DNA of 6,110 bases from Porphyromonadaceae bacterium UBA7087 (GCA_002493515.1 DKYZ01000139.1:678-6787); one strand, 5' to 3'; positions 1-5,779 are shown, counted from the first letter of the stretch. Translations and numbers: made by a program. The notes: generated by a model from the letters alone, not told the origin.

Positions 1-123
1 GCCGACCGGATAATCGTCCTCGACAAGGGGCGCGTGGCCGAGACCGGAACCCATGCCTCGCTGATCGCCCTCCGTGGCGTCTACCACACACTGGTCAGGA
101 ACCAGCTCGAGCTGGGCAACTGA
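1..123 (+). CDS. ABC transporter ATP-binding protein, C-terminal fragment (5' end outside window)
   Basis: An open frame runs from base 1 to a TGA at 121-123 and gives 40 residues, beginning ADRIIVLDKGRVAETGTH and ending in NQLELGN. The pattern 'ADRIIVLxxGxVxExGTHxxLxxxxGxYxxL' is the typical end of the nucleotide-binding domain of ABC exporters (MsbA/lipid or multidrug type), lying just after the H-loop. In such fused half-transporters the membrane domain comes first and the ATPase domain last, so the protein ends here. Walker A, Walker B, signature motif and membrane segments are all upstream of the window, so the substrate cannot be inferred. A GC-rich hairpin starts 11 bases after the stop, and no gene follows closely, so this is probably the end of its transcription unit. 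Confidence 0.9.
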   Translation, partial: ADRIIVLDKGRVAETGTHASLIALRGVYHTLVRNQLELGN

Positions 124-134
124 CCCCCCGGAGC

Positions 135-154
135 GGCGGACGTCCCCGTCCGCC
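135..154 (+). terminator. GC-rich hairpin just after the ABC gene, possible terminator
   Basis: GGCGGACG (135-142) and CGTCCGCC (147-154) form a perfect 8-bp stem with a 4-base TCCC loop, beginning 11 bases after the ABC stop codon. The position suits a transcription end or an mRNA 3'-stabilising hairpin. No run of T follows (AGCCTC comes next), so a classical intrinsic terminator is doubtful. It could equally be the first of the hairpin repeats that fill this intergenic tract. Confidence 0.4.
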
Positions 155-163
155 AGCCTCTAC

Positions 164-279
164 GCACAGAGTGTGCAATGTTCCACCTCGTTCCCATGAC
201 AAGTTCCCAAATGAGCGGAGCGAATGAGAGTTCTGCGCGCGCCGCAGGCCCTCGGAGTTCCTGTGGCCGTCGGCCACAG
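164..279. repeat. Cluster of short hairpins interspersed with GTTC(C) words
   Basis: Three small stem-loops lie here. GCACA/TGTGC (164-168/172-176) has a 3-base loop. CTGCG/CGCAG (233-237/243-247) has a 5-base loop. CTGTGGCC/GGCCACAG (261-268/272-279) is 8 bp with a 3-base loop. The last two are each immediately preceded by AGTTC, so the unit looks like 'AGTTC + hairpin'. GTTCC also occurs at 180, 190 and 203. The modular look recalls REP-type palindromic repeats, but no second genomic copy can be seen from this window. Confidence 0.5.
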
Positions 280-361
280 CCATGTCGAGAAAACCATATG
301 GAAGCACCGACGGCGCCGCCTGTCGGCAGTGCGAACTCTAAGGATCTTCGCCCGGCTCTGT

Positions 362-382
362 GGCGGCTTCGCCGCCGTTTTT
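362..382 (+). terminator. Terminator-like hairpin without an obvious upstream gene
   Basis: GGCGGC (362-367), loop TTC (368-370) and GCCGCC (371-376) are followed by GTTTTT (377-382), which is the form of a rho-independent terminator reading on the + strand. The nearest upstream gene ended about 240 bases earlier. It is therefore either a late terminator of the ABC transcript, the end of a small unannotated RNA, or one more member of the hairpin repeats with a chance T run. The 6-bp stem is short but pure GC. Confidence 0.45.
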
Positions 383-387
383 CAATC

Positions 388-578
388 GCAGAACGGGAGA
401 GAACACGCCTTTTGGGCTTGTCGCAGAATCATAAAGAACTTTAATTCTGGAACTTAACGAAGGAACAGAAGAACTGTGGCGCTTTCGCGCCAGGAACAGA
501 AGAACGCTCAAAGTGCAAGCCATGACGGACGCTGAAAAATCCGCGACAAGCCGCAGGCGTATTCTTTCCCTATTCTGC
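388..578. repeat. 191-bp element bounded by long imperfect inverted repeats (MITE-like or structured RNA)
   Basis: The left arm 388-424 is complementary to the right arm 543-578 in three blocks. 415-424 pairs with 543-552 (10 bp, perfect). 395-409 pairs with 556-570 (15 positions with one mismatch and one G-T). 388-393 pairs with 573-578 (6 bp). Small internal loops separate the blocks. About 30 base pairs over 37 bases is far beyond chance. Inside lie an AT-rich hairpin (AGAAT 425-429 with ATTCT 444-448, enclosing TAAAG/CTTTA) and a direct-repeat/palindrome module (461-505). The element is flanked on both sides by ATC (385-387 and 579-581), which could be a 3-bp target duplication or chance. 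It contains no plausible transposase, so it would be non-autonomous if mobile. The alternative is a folded non-coding RNA with a long closing stem. Confidence 0.6.
461..505. repeat. 14-bp direct repeats flanking a GC palindrome
   Basis: AGGAACAGAAGAAC occurs exactly twice, at 461-474 and 492-505, a period of 31 bases. Between them sits TGGCGC TTTC GCGCCA (477-492), a perfect 6-bp stem with a 4-base loop, whose last A is shared with the second repeat. The module lies inside the larger inverted-repeat element. Two copies are too few to call an array, and there is no sign of a CRISPR. Confidence 0.7.
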
Positions 579-593
579 ATCTTCTATTTCTTA

Positions 594-615
594 GGCGGCA
601 ATGCCGCCCCGGGGC
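594..615 (+). repeat. Overlapping GC-rich hairpin and palindrome upstream of the AsmA gene
   Basis: GGCGGC (594-599), loop AAT and GCCGCC (603-608) form a 6-bp hairpin. It overlaps the 10-bp palindrome GCCCCGGGGC (606-615), so the two structures would compete. No T run follows. It belongs in style with the other hairpins of this intergenic tract. A leader or attenuation role for the downstream gene is possible, but nothing else supports it. Confidence 0.4.
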
Positions 616-672
616 AGTTAAGCCCTCTCGGCATTAACCAAGCGGCGGGTATATGCGTTATAACAGCGTAGT

Positions 673-719
673 GGATTTGATCGAATCCGCCACCATTCCA
701 CAAATATTTCACAAATATT
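673..719 (+). promoter_or_regulatory. Probable regulatory region of the AsmA operon: dyad plus phased repeats
   Basis: GGATTTGATCGAATCC (673-688) is a 16-bp palindrome with a single G-T exception. Downstream, CACAAATATT occurs at 699-708 and again at 710-719, a spacing of 11 bases, close to one helical turn. The stretch is clearly AT-richer than its surroundings and lies 30-76 bases before the ATG at 749. A TTTG at 676-679 resembles the Bacteroidetes -33 element, but no well-spaced TAnnTTTG partner is present, so the exact promoter is unresolved. The composition argues that this is regulatory DNA rather than coding sequence. Confidence 0.4.
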
Positions 720-748
720 CCAATACACCCCATATATCGCCGATTGCT

Positions 749-3700
749 ATGAATGACAACTCATCACACACTGACAACATAAAGGACACCGACAAAAAGA
801 AATCACACAGACCCCGAAGATGGTTCTCAATTGTCGGCATTGTCCTCGGCGCGCTCGCAGTTCTGGTCATCATCCTGGCGCTTGGCGTAACGTTGTGGCT
901 TACCCCACACAGAGCCGCGTCGCTCATATGCAAGGAGACCGCGAAACAGATCAACGGTCGCCTGCAAGTAGATGAGGTGCGCTACTCCATATGGTCGTCA
1001 TTCCCCGATATCCGCATAGAGACCGACTCGGTGACACTGATTTCCAATGCCCTGCCCACCAAAAACGACACACTGGCCTGCGTCTCAGGGTTGACAGGAA
1101 GCCTGAACATCCTCAAAGCCCTCGGCGGCAATATCGACATCGGCAACGTAGACATCACGGGACTGAGGGTGAACCTCGTCAAAGTGAACGACACCCTTGC
1201 CAACTACAACATCCTCAAAGACACTGCCGCCAGAATGCCGGAAATAAAGAGTCTGGCGATAAAGAAGCTCAAACTGCATCCTGAGACCCTCATAAAATAT
1301 GAAAGCCTTGGCGACTCGCTGTCGACAGCGGCAATGATCGACGGTCTTGCCCTCACCCGAAGAGACAACAGCCAGACATATATCCTCAAGACCGCAGGGA
1401 GAATACTCCTTGACTCAAAAGGAGATACGGTATTTGACAATCTGCCTGTCGGGCTCGGCGGATATGTGACAGCAAGAGACATGATGGATGAAATCACCCT
1501 TTCCGACATGTCTGTCACGGCTGGCGAACTGAAACTGAAAGCCAATGCCGGAATCAGACTGAGGCCGTCGCCCGTAGTGACCAGGCTTGACTTTGTGACG
1601 CCTCCTCTCGGGCTGTTCCAGCTTCTTATGTATATCCCCACGAATATCCTCAGCTTTCCGGACGGACTGTCGGGAAACGTCAGAGCCTCGGCAGCCGCAA
1701 GACTGCTTTCCCCCTACCCGTCAGACGACAGCCGGATTCCATACCTCGACGCGGAGCTGAGGATTGACAATGGAAAGATCTCAATTGAATATCCTGAGGG
1801 TAATAGACTGGACATCACCCCGATAAAGGCCCTGGCGTCACTGAGGCTTCGCGGGGAGCAGTCAGATTCATCCATGCTGAGCATCACAGGCCTGGAAGCT
1901 GAAAGCGACGGGCTCCGCATTAGAGGCAGCGCCTCGGCTTACGGCATAACCGGCGAAAGTGCCTTTGCGGAACTTGACTTATCGTACAACGGCAACATGC
2001 AGAAACTCGCACGTCTGTTCATGCCCCGCAACGTCAGGATAGCCTGTGGCGACATCGAGGGAGAGAGCCATATCGAGCTCGCCATACCGGCAGGCGATGG
2101 AAAAACCATCTCCAATCCGAAAGCCGACATCAGCATACGGTTGTCAAGACTCAGCGCCACATTGGAAAAGGGGGGCAGCTTCCATGCCCATGACCTCACC
2201 CTACGCGCTGACGCCAGTGCCGACAAGGTCGGCAAAAGGGGGATCAGACAGGCCACACTGCTGATGGACATAGCCCTGGGAAAAGCCGGCTATGCCGGCA
2301 ATGGAGTCAACGCCGGCGCGGAAGGTCTTTCTGTAGCCATAAGGATGCCCAAGGGGTTCACGGCAGGCTACGGGACGTCATTGCAGACGCTCCCTACGGC
2401 CGACCTTTCGCTACATACATGCAAAGGAAGACTACGCATCCCTTCCGACACTGTTGATGTGTCGTTGGGAAACACCACACTGACGGCGAACATAGCAGGC
2501 GACAGCGGAAAGGCCAGTATCTCAGTTGCCGCAGCGAGATACCGGCAGGCGCAGACCGAGGCCGGAGCCGAGGGCATATCGGCAACCGTCAGCGCCCTGT
2601 CGCTGGCCAATCCCGTAATGGTGTCGCCGGGACCGGAAGCGCCCTCCACCCCGGAAGACAGCCTTACGCTCTCGTTCGCTCCCCACACTCCGGTATATGT
2701 CGGCATAAACGCCGGAAACGACCTACAGGCCTACATACAGGGAATCGCCATGAGGCTCCGTCTGGACGCCCGCGCGGGATATATCCATTCCCCGGCGTTT
2801 CCGGCCGACAATACCTTCAGCGGCCTGAAGGCGAGCATTGACAACGACTCAATCATCATACATTCGCTCAACGCACGCAGCGGAGGTTGCGCGGCATCGC
2901 TGCGCGGCAACATAAGCAACCTACGCCAGTTTATCGGCGCGGGCGCCCCCTCGATGCTGAAAATGCGGATGAGACTGGACCTCGACACCCTCGACATCAA
3001 CCGGATAGCGAGGATATACGAAAACGGCGTAGCCCTTACGCAGGGAGTGGCTGCGACGCTTCCGTCGCCGAAACCGACAGTGGTGAGCCGCTCCGACTCG
3101 ATGACGCTACTCGTGCCCCGGAACCTGGACGCCGCACTGGACATCACCGCCCGGCATCTGACATACACCGACCTCGACCTCACGAATGTGGGCACGACGC
3201 TGGCCATGCGCAACGGCACGGCCTATATCGACAGCCTGCGCATGACCGCCCCTTTCGGAAGGGCATCCATTGATTTTTCCTATTCCACCTCCGACACACA
3301 GGACATCTTCATGAAGGCGAATGTCAGGGCCGACAGTCTCGACATAAGACGCTTCTTCGACTGCTACCGCAACACGCTGCTTAGAATGATGCCGTATATG
3401 TCGAACTTCTCGGGAGTGATCGACGCGGAGGCCGACGGAAGGATAGATATCTTTCCGAGCATGTTTTTCAATGTGCCGTCGCTGCGGGCAGAAGTCGGTT
3501 TCACCGGCCACGGCCTCACCGTCAGGCAAAACAGATTCATAAGGCGCATTACCCGCATGATGCTCATCCGCCATTCAGACCCGATACGGATACCGACCTT
3601 CCACATGAAGGGCAACATCCATGACAATCTTATGGAACTCTATCCCTTCGACATCGAGTTCGACCGCTATACGCTCTCGGCGGCTGGTATCAACAATTTC

Positions 3701-3994
3701 GACGGCGACCTCTTCTATCATCTCGGAATCCTGAAATCGCCCGTGCCCTTCCCTTTCGGCATAAACGTCAAGGGAAACATCTCGATGCCGCTGCTGCGCT
3801 TCGGAGGGCCTGACTTCAAGCCGGCGGAGGGGGAAACCGTCACTCCCGACATCATGGAGAAAGGGAGAAGGATAAACCTGCTCCTGAACCTGAAATACGG
3901 TTTCTCGGAATTTCTCAAGAAAGCTGCCTCCGATGATACTTCCGACGACTCGGATTACGTTTATCCTGTGAAAATAGAAGCTAAAAAAGATTGA
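749..3994 (+). CDS. AsmA family protein, large inner-membrane-anchored periplasmic protein
   Basis: A 1081-residue protein if started at ATG 749. The frame stays open to an in-frame ATG at 653, which would add 32 residues, but that extension is overlain by promoter-like repeats and adds nothing like a domain. The N-terminus is hydrophilic with a basic cluster (KKKSHRPRR), then one hydrophobic segment at about residues 26-50, predicting an N-in anchor and a long periplasmic body. The body is rich in short amphipathic beta-strand patterns such as 'LDAALDITARHLTYTDLDL' (about residue 792 on). The final 290 residues resemble the AsmA-like C-terminal region of Bacteroidetes proteins, and the tail is acidic. 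Family knowledge: AsmA/TamB/YhdP-type proteins form a hydrophobic groove bridging inner and outer membranes and are implicated in lipid movement and outer-membrane homeostasis. Role here is inferred. The next gene starts 6 bases after the stop, suggesting an operon. Confidence 0.85.
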   Translation: MNDNSSHTDNIKDTDKKKSHRPRRWFSIVGIVLGALAVLVIILALGVTLWLTPHRAASLICKETAKQINGRLQVDEVRYSIWSSFPDIRIETDSVTLISNALPTKNDTLACVSGLTGSLNILKALGGNIDIGNVDITGLRVNLVKVNDTLANYNILKDTAARMPEIKSLAIKKLKLHPETLIKYESLGDSLSTAAMIDGLALTRRDNSQTYILKTAGRILLDSKGDTVFDNLPVGLGGYVTARDMMDEITLSDMSVTAGELKLKANAGIRLRPSPVVTRLDFVTPPLGLFQLLMYIPTNILSFPDGLSGNVRASAAARLLSPYPSDDSRIPYLDAELRIDNGKISIEYPEGNRLDITPIKALASLRLRGEQSDSSMLSITGLEAESDGLRIRGSASAYGITGESAFAELDLSYNGNMQKLARLFMPRNVRIACGDIEGESHIELAIPAGDGKTISNPKADISIRLSRLSATLEKGGSFHAHDLTLRADASADKVGKRGIRQATLLMDIALGKAGYAGNGVNAGAEGLSVAIRMPKGFTAGYGTSLQTLPTADLSLHTCKGRLRIPSDTVDVSLGNTTLTANIAGDSGKASISVAAARYRQAQTEAGAEGISATVSALSLANPVMVSPGPEAPSTPEDSLTLSFAPHTPVYVGINAGNDLQAYIQGIAMRLRLDARAGYIHSPAFPADNTFSGLKASIDNDSIIIHSLNARSGGCAASLRGNISNLRQFIGAGAPSMLKMRMRLDLDTLDINRIARIYENGVALTQGVAATLPSPKPTVVSRSDSMTLLVPRNLDAALDITARHLTYTDLDLTNVGTTLAMRNGTAYIDSLRMTAPFGRASIDFSYSTSDTQDIFMKANVRADSLDIRRFFDCYRNTLLRMMPYMSNFSGVIDAEADGRIDIFPSMFFNVPSLRAEVGFTGHGLTVRQNRFIRRITRMMLIRHSDPIRIPTFHMKGNIHDNLMELYPFDIEFDRYTLSAAGINNFDGDLFYHLGILKSPVPFPFGINVKGNISMPLLRFGGPDFKPAEGETVTPDIMEKGRRINLLLNLKYGFSEFLKKAASDDTSDDSDYVYPVKIEAKKD

Positions 3995-4000
3995 ACACAG

Positions 4001-4699
4001 ATGGATACTGATAAAAGACGGGCCGCGCTCATCGATATGGACGGTGTGCTCTACGACTCTATGAAATATCATACACTGGCCTGGCGGCAGATGATGGGTG
4101 AATACGGGCTCGACATCCCCCGCGACGAGTTTTATCTCTACGAGGGAATGACGGGAACCGCCACCATCGACCTCATCTGGGAGCATGAGTTCGGAAAGAA
4201 GTGCGATCCCGGCCAGATAGAACGGATGTATCATCGCAAGACTGAGATTTTCAAGGAGCTGGGACGCAAGGAGAGGATGGCGGGCGCCGACAGGATGCTT
4301 GAGACGTTCCGCAGCGCAGGCTGGGAGCGCGTGCTTGTCACGGGGTCGTCGCAGGCCTCGCTTCTCGACATGATAGAGAGCGACTATCCCGGGGCGTTCG
4401 GGGAAGGGATGCGCGTCACGGCACGCGACGTGACGCACGGCAAGCCCTCGCCGGAACCCTATCTCAAGGGGGCGTCGCTGGCAGGTGTCGCCCCGGAGAG
4501 ATGTATCGTGGTCGAGAACGCGCCGCTCGGCGTCAGGGCCGGGAAGGCCGCCGGATGCCTGACAGTAGCCGTCACCACCGGACCGATACCCCGCGAGGCG
4601 TTCGAGAAGGAGGGTGCCGACATGATTTTCAACAATATGGGTGAGTTCGCCGATTCCCTTCCCGGATTAATCCAATCTCTGGAAGCGGAGTCTAAGTAA
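4001..4699 (+). CDS. HAD-superfamily hydrolase, probable inorganic pyrophosphatase of BT2127 type
   Basis: A 232-residue cytosolic protein with a complete HAD subfamily IA core and helical cap. Motif I is DMDGVLYDS (nucleophile D12, general acid/base D14), motif II is VLVTGSS (T114), motif III lysine is K148 in HGKPSPEPY, and motif IV is VVENAPLGV (E172, N173). From memory of Bacteroides thetaiotaomicron BT2127, a beta-phosphoglucomutase-like HAD protein shown to be an inorganic pyrophosphatase, the match extends to cap residues H24, E48 (in YEGMTG) and Y77, each offset by one from that enzyme. E-N rather than E-D in motif IV also agrees. Expected reaction: Mg-dependent hydrolysis of PPi to phosphate. 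A general sugar phosphatase or phosphoglucomutase is the alternative. It begins 6 bases after the AsmA stop with no Shine-Dalgarno, so translational coupling is plausible. Confidence 0.85.
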   Translation: MDTDKRRAALIDMDGVLYDSMKYHTLAWRQMMGEYGLDIPRDEFYLYEGMTGTATIDLIWEHEFGKKCDPGQIERMYHRKTEIFKELGRKERMAGADRMLETFRSAGWERVLVTGSSQASLLDMIESDYPGAFGEGMRVTARDVTHGKPSPEPYLKGASLAGVAPERCIVVENAPLGVRAGKAAGCLTVAVTTGPIPREAFEKEGADMIFNNMGEFADSLPGLIQSLEAESK

Positions 4700-4715
4700 A
4701 AAAACAGTCACAGTC

Positions 4716-5084
4716 ATGAGAAAACGAATATTCACCGCCCTTATGGGTATCATGATAAGCATAGCTGCCTTCGCGGCGACAAAAGCCTCCTATCCGGGTG
4801 GCGACGAGGCCATGCGGAAATATCTCTCCACCAATATGAAATATCCGGCTCCGTCGAAAGCCAATGGTGTGGAAGGTGTCGTGGTGGTTCTGACCACTAT
4901 CAATCCGGACGGCTCCATAGGCACTCTCAAGATACAGCGTATGGTGGATCCCGATCTGGAGCAGGAGGCCATACGGCTTGTCAAGAACATGCCGAAATGG
5001 ACACCGGCCACCGATGACAGCGGAGCTGCCGTTGCGTCGCAGGTGCCTGTCTCCGTAGCCTTTGAGCTTTCAACGGAGGAATAA
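4716..5084 (+). CDS. Exported stand-alone TonB C-terminal domain protein
   Basis: A 122-residue protein. Residues 1-20 form a signal peptide (MRKR, hydrophobic core, then AFA with likely cleavage before A21). The rest is essentially one TonB C-terminal domain: YPGGDEAMRKYL (26-37), NMKYPAP, GVEGVVVVLTTINPDGSIG, and a closing helix and strand ending MPKWTPA near residue 95. This pattern is typical of Bacteroidetes TonB. Classical TonB has a retained N-terminal membrane anchor and a Pro-rich linker before this domain, and both are missing here. If the leader is cleaved, the protein would be soluble in the periplasm and could not be energised by ExbB/ExbD directly. If it is not cleaved, it is a very short TonB. 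The gene follows the HAD gene by 16 bases and is probably the last of the operon. The actual partner is unknown. Confidence 0.8.
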   Translation: MRKRIFTALMGIMISIAAFAATKASYPGGDEAMRKYLSTNMKYPAPSKANGVEGVVVVLTTINPDGSIGTLKIQRMVDPDLEQEAIRLVKNMPKWTPATDDSGAAVASQVPVSVAFELSTEE

Positions 5085-5133
5085 AGCGTATTTTCAGAAA
5101 AAATGCAGGATGCAGAGGATTTTCGCCTCCAGA

Positions 5134-5170
5134 TTTGTTATAACTGATATAATGAATAAAAATAACAAAC
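5134..5170 (+). promoter_or_regulatory. Promoter region of rubrerythrin with PerR-box-like dyad
   Basis: The 96-base gap before rubrerythrin is AT-rich near its end. TTATAACTGATATAA (5138-5152) is a 15-bp dyad with 6 of 7 symmetric pairs complementary. It matches 11 of 14 defined positions of the PerR box TTATAATnATTATAA as known from Bacillus. It overlaps a TATAAT hexamer (5148-5153). A TTTG at 5134-5137, followed 19 bases later by TA (5157-5158), loosely fits a Bacteroidetes promoter, but the -7 part is poor. Repression by a peroxide sensor of the Fur family is a reasonable hypothesis for a rubrerythrin gene, though AT-rich DNA makes weak matches easy. Confidence 0.4.
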
Positions 5171-5180
5171 AACCATCAAG

Positions 5181-5723
5181 ATGAAAGATCTGAAAGGAAC
5201 AAAGACCGAGCGCAACCTGCAGGAGGCGTTCGCCGGGGAATCCATGGCCCGGAACAAATATACATACTTCGCATCGAAGGCACGCAAGGACGGTTATGAG
5301 CAGATAGCAGCCATCTTCGAGGAGACAGCCAACAACGAGAAGGAGCACGCCAAGCTCTGGTACAAATATCTCCACGGCGGCGAGGTAGCCGACACAATGG
5401 CCAATCTCAAGGACGCCGCAGAGGGTGAGAACTACGAGTGGACCGACATGTACGATCGTATGGCACGCGAGGCCGACGAGGAGGGCTTCACCGAAATAGC
5501 ACGCAAATTCCGCGCTGTCGGCAAGATAGAGCGTCATCATGAGGAGCGTTACCGCAAGCTGCTCAAGAACATCGAGGAGGGAATCGTATTCTCCCGCGAC
5601 GGCGACACAATCTGGATCTGCCGCAACTGCGGATGCATCATCGTAGGCAAGAAGGCTCCCGAGGTGTGTCCGGTATGCGACCACAAGAAATGCTTCTTCG
5701 AGATCGAGGCTCAGAATTATTGA
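5181..5723 (+). CDS. rbr: Rubrerythrin
   Basis: A complete 180-residue rubrerythrin, a cytosolic NAD(P)H-linked peroxidase that reduces hydrogen peroxide in anaerobes. The N-terminal four-helix ferritin-like domain (about 1-135) has all expected diiron ligands: E20 in FAGESMARNKY, E53 and H56 in NNEKEH, E83 and E86 in GENYEW, and E117 and H120 in KIERHH. The C-terminal rubredoxin domain binds one iron through C147-x2-C150 and C163-x2-C166. It is about 11 residues shorter than Desulfovibrio vulgaris rubrerythrin, mainly by a shorter loop after the second helix (about residues 66-72), a variant that keeps every ligand. The ATG at 5181 places the canonical MKDLKGTKTE start correctly. It has its own AT-rich promoter region and a strong terminator, so it is probably monocistronic. 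Confidence 0.97.
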   Translation: MKDLKGTKTERNLQEAFAGESMARNKYTYFASKARKDGYEQIAAIFEETANNEKEHAKLWYKYLHGGEVADTMANLKDAAEGENYEWTDMYDRMAREADEEGFTEIARKFRAVGKIERHHEERYRKLLKNIEEGIVFSRDGDTIWICRNCGCIIVGKKAPEVCPVCDHKKCFFEIEAQNY

Positions 5724-5742
5724 TTTATTCATAGATATTTTC

Positions 5743-5779
5743 AGAAGGCCGCTGACCCCAAACGGGTTGGCGGCCTTTT
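5743..5779 (+). terminator. Intrinsic terminator after rubrerythrin
   Basis: AAGGCCGC (5745-5752) pairs with GCGGCCTT (5770-5777). After a 2x2 mismatch the stem continues with ACCC (5755-5758) and GGGT (5764-5767), with a CAAAC loop, and the strand ends in TTTT (5776-5779). It lies about 20 bases after the rubrerythrin stop and has the standard form of a rho-independent terminator on the + strand. Confidence 0.85.

Larger units (their letters stand above)
124..748. other. Long intergenic tract with repeats and hairpins, no convincing gene
   Basis: This 625-base stretch between the ABC gene and the probable AsmA start has short open frames on both strands, but none has a recognisable domain or natural-looking composition. 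Instead it carries at least six short GC-rich hairpins (135-154, 164-176, 233-247, 261-279, 362-376, 594-608), a palindrome flanked by direct repeats (461-505), a long imperfect inverted repeat (388-424 with 543-578), and an AT-rich promoter-like stretch (about 673-721). Pentamers GTTCC occur at 180, 190, 203 and 257, while GGAAC occurs at 449, 462 and 493, so the two halves have opposite orientation. This is best read as non-coding repeat DNA plus the 5' regulatory region of the AsmA gene. Confidence 0.7.

Noticed and set aside
178..457. Two overlapping + strand open frames of 77-88 codons in the intergenic tract
   Set aside because: They run through hairpins and repeats, have Arg/Ser/Pro-rich translations with no domain, overlap each other in different frames and have no leader. 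Treated as chance openings in GC-rich DNA.
461..505. Possible CRISPR array
   Set aside because: Only two 14-bp repeats with a palindromic, not unique, spacer and no cas genes in view.
338..580. Minus-strand open frame of 80 codons over the inverted-repeat element
   Set aside because: It lies almost exactly on the repeat element, and its translation has no recognisable domain. If similar frames are annotated elsewhere, they are more likely copies of the repeat than genes.
676..712. TTTG ... TATTTCAC as a standard Bacteroidetes -33/-7 promoter
   Set aside because: The spacing between the two parts is about 25 bases instead of about 19-21, and the -7 part lacks TTTG. Only the general regulatory character of the stretch is kept.
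3575..4438. Minus-strand open frame of 287 codons spanning the AsmA/HAD junction
   Set aside because: Antisense to two clearly coding genes. The translation has no domain and low-likelihood composition. It is a shadow of the codon bias of the + strand genes.
5094..5732. Minus-strand open frame of 212 codons antisense to rubrerythrin
   Set aside because: It covers a gene with every expected metal ligand on the + strand. The hydrophobic translation is an artefact of reading Glu/Lys-rich codons in reverse.
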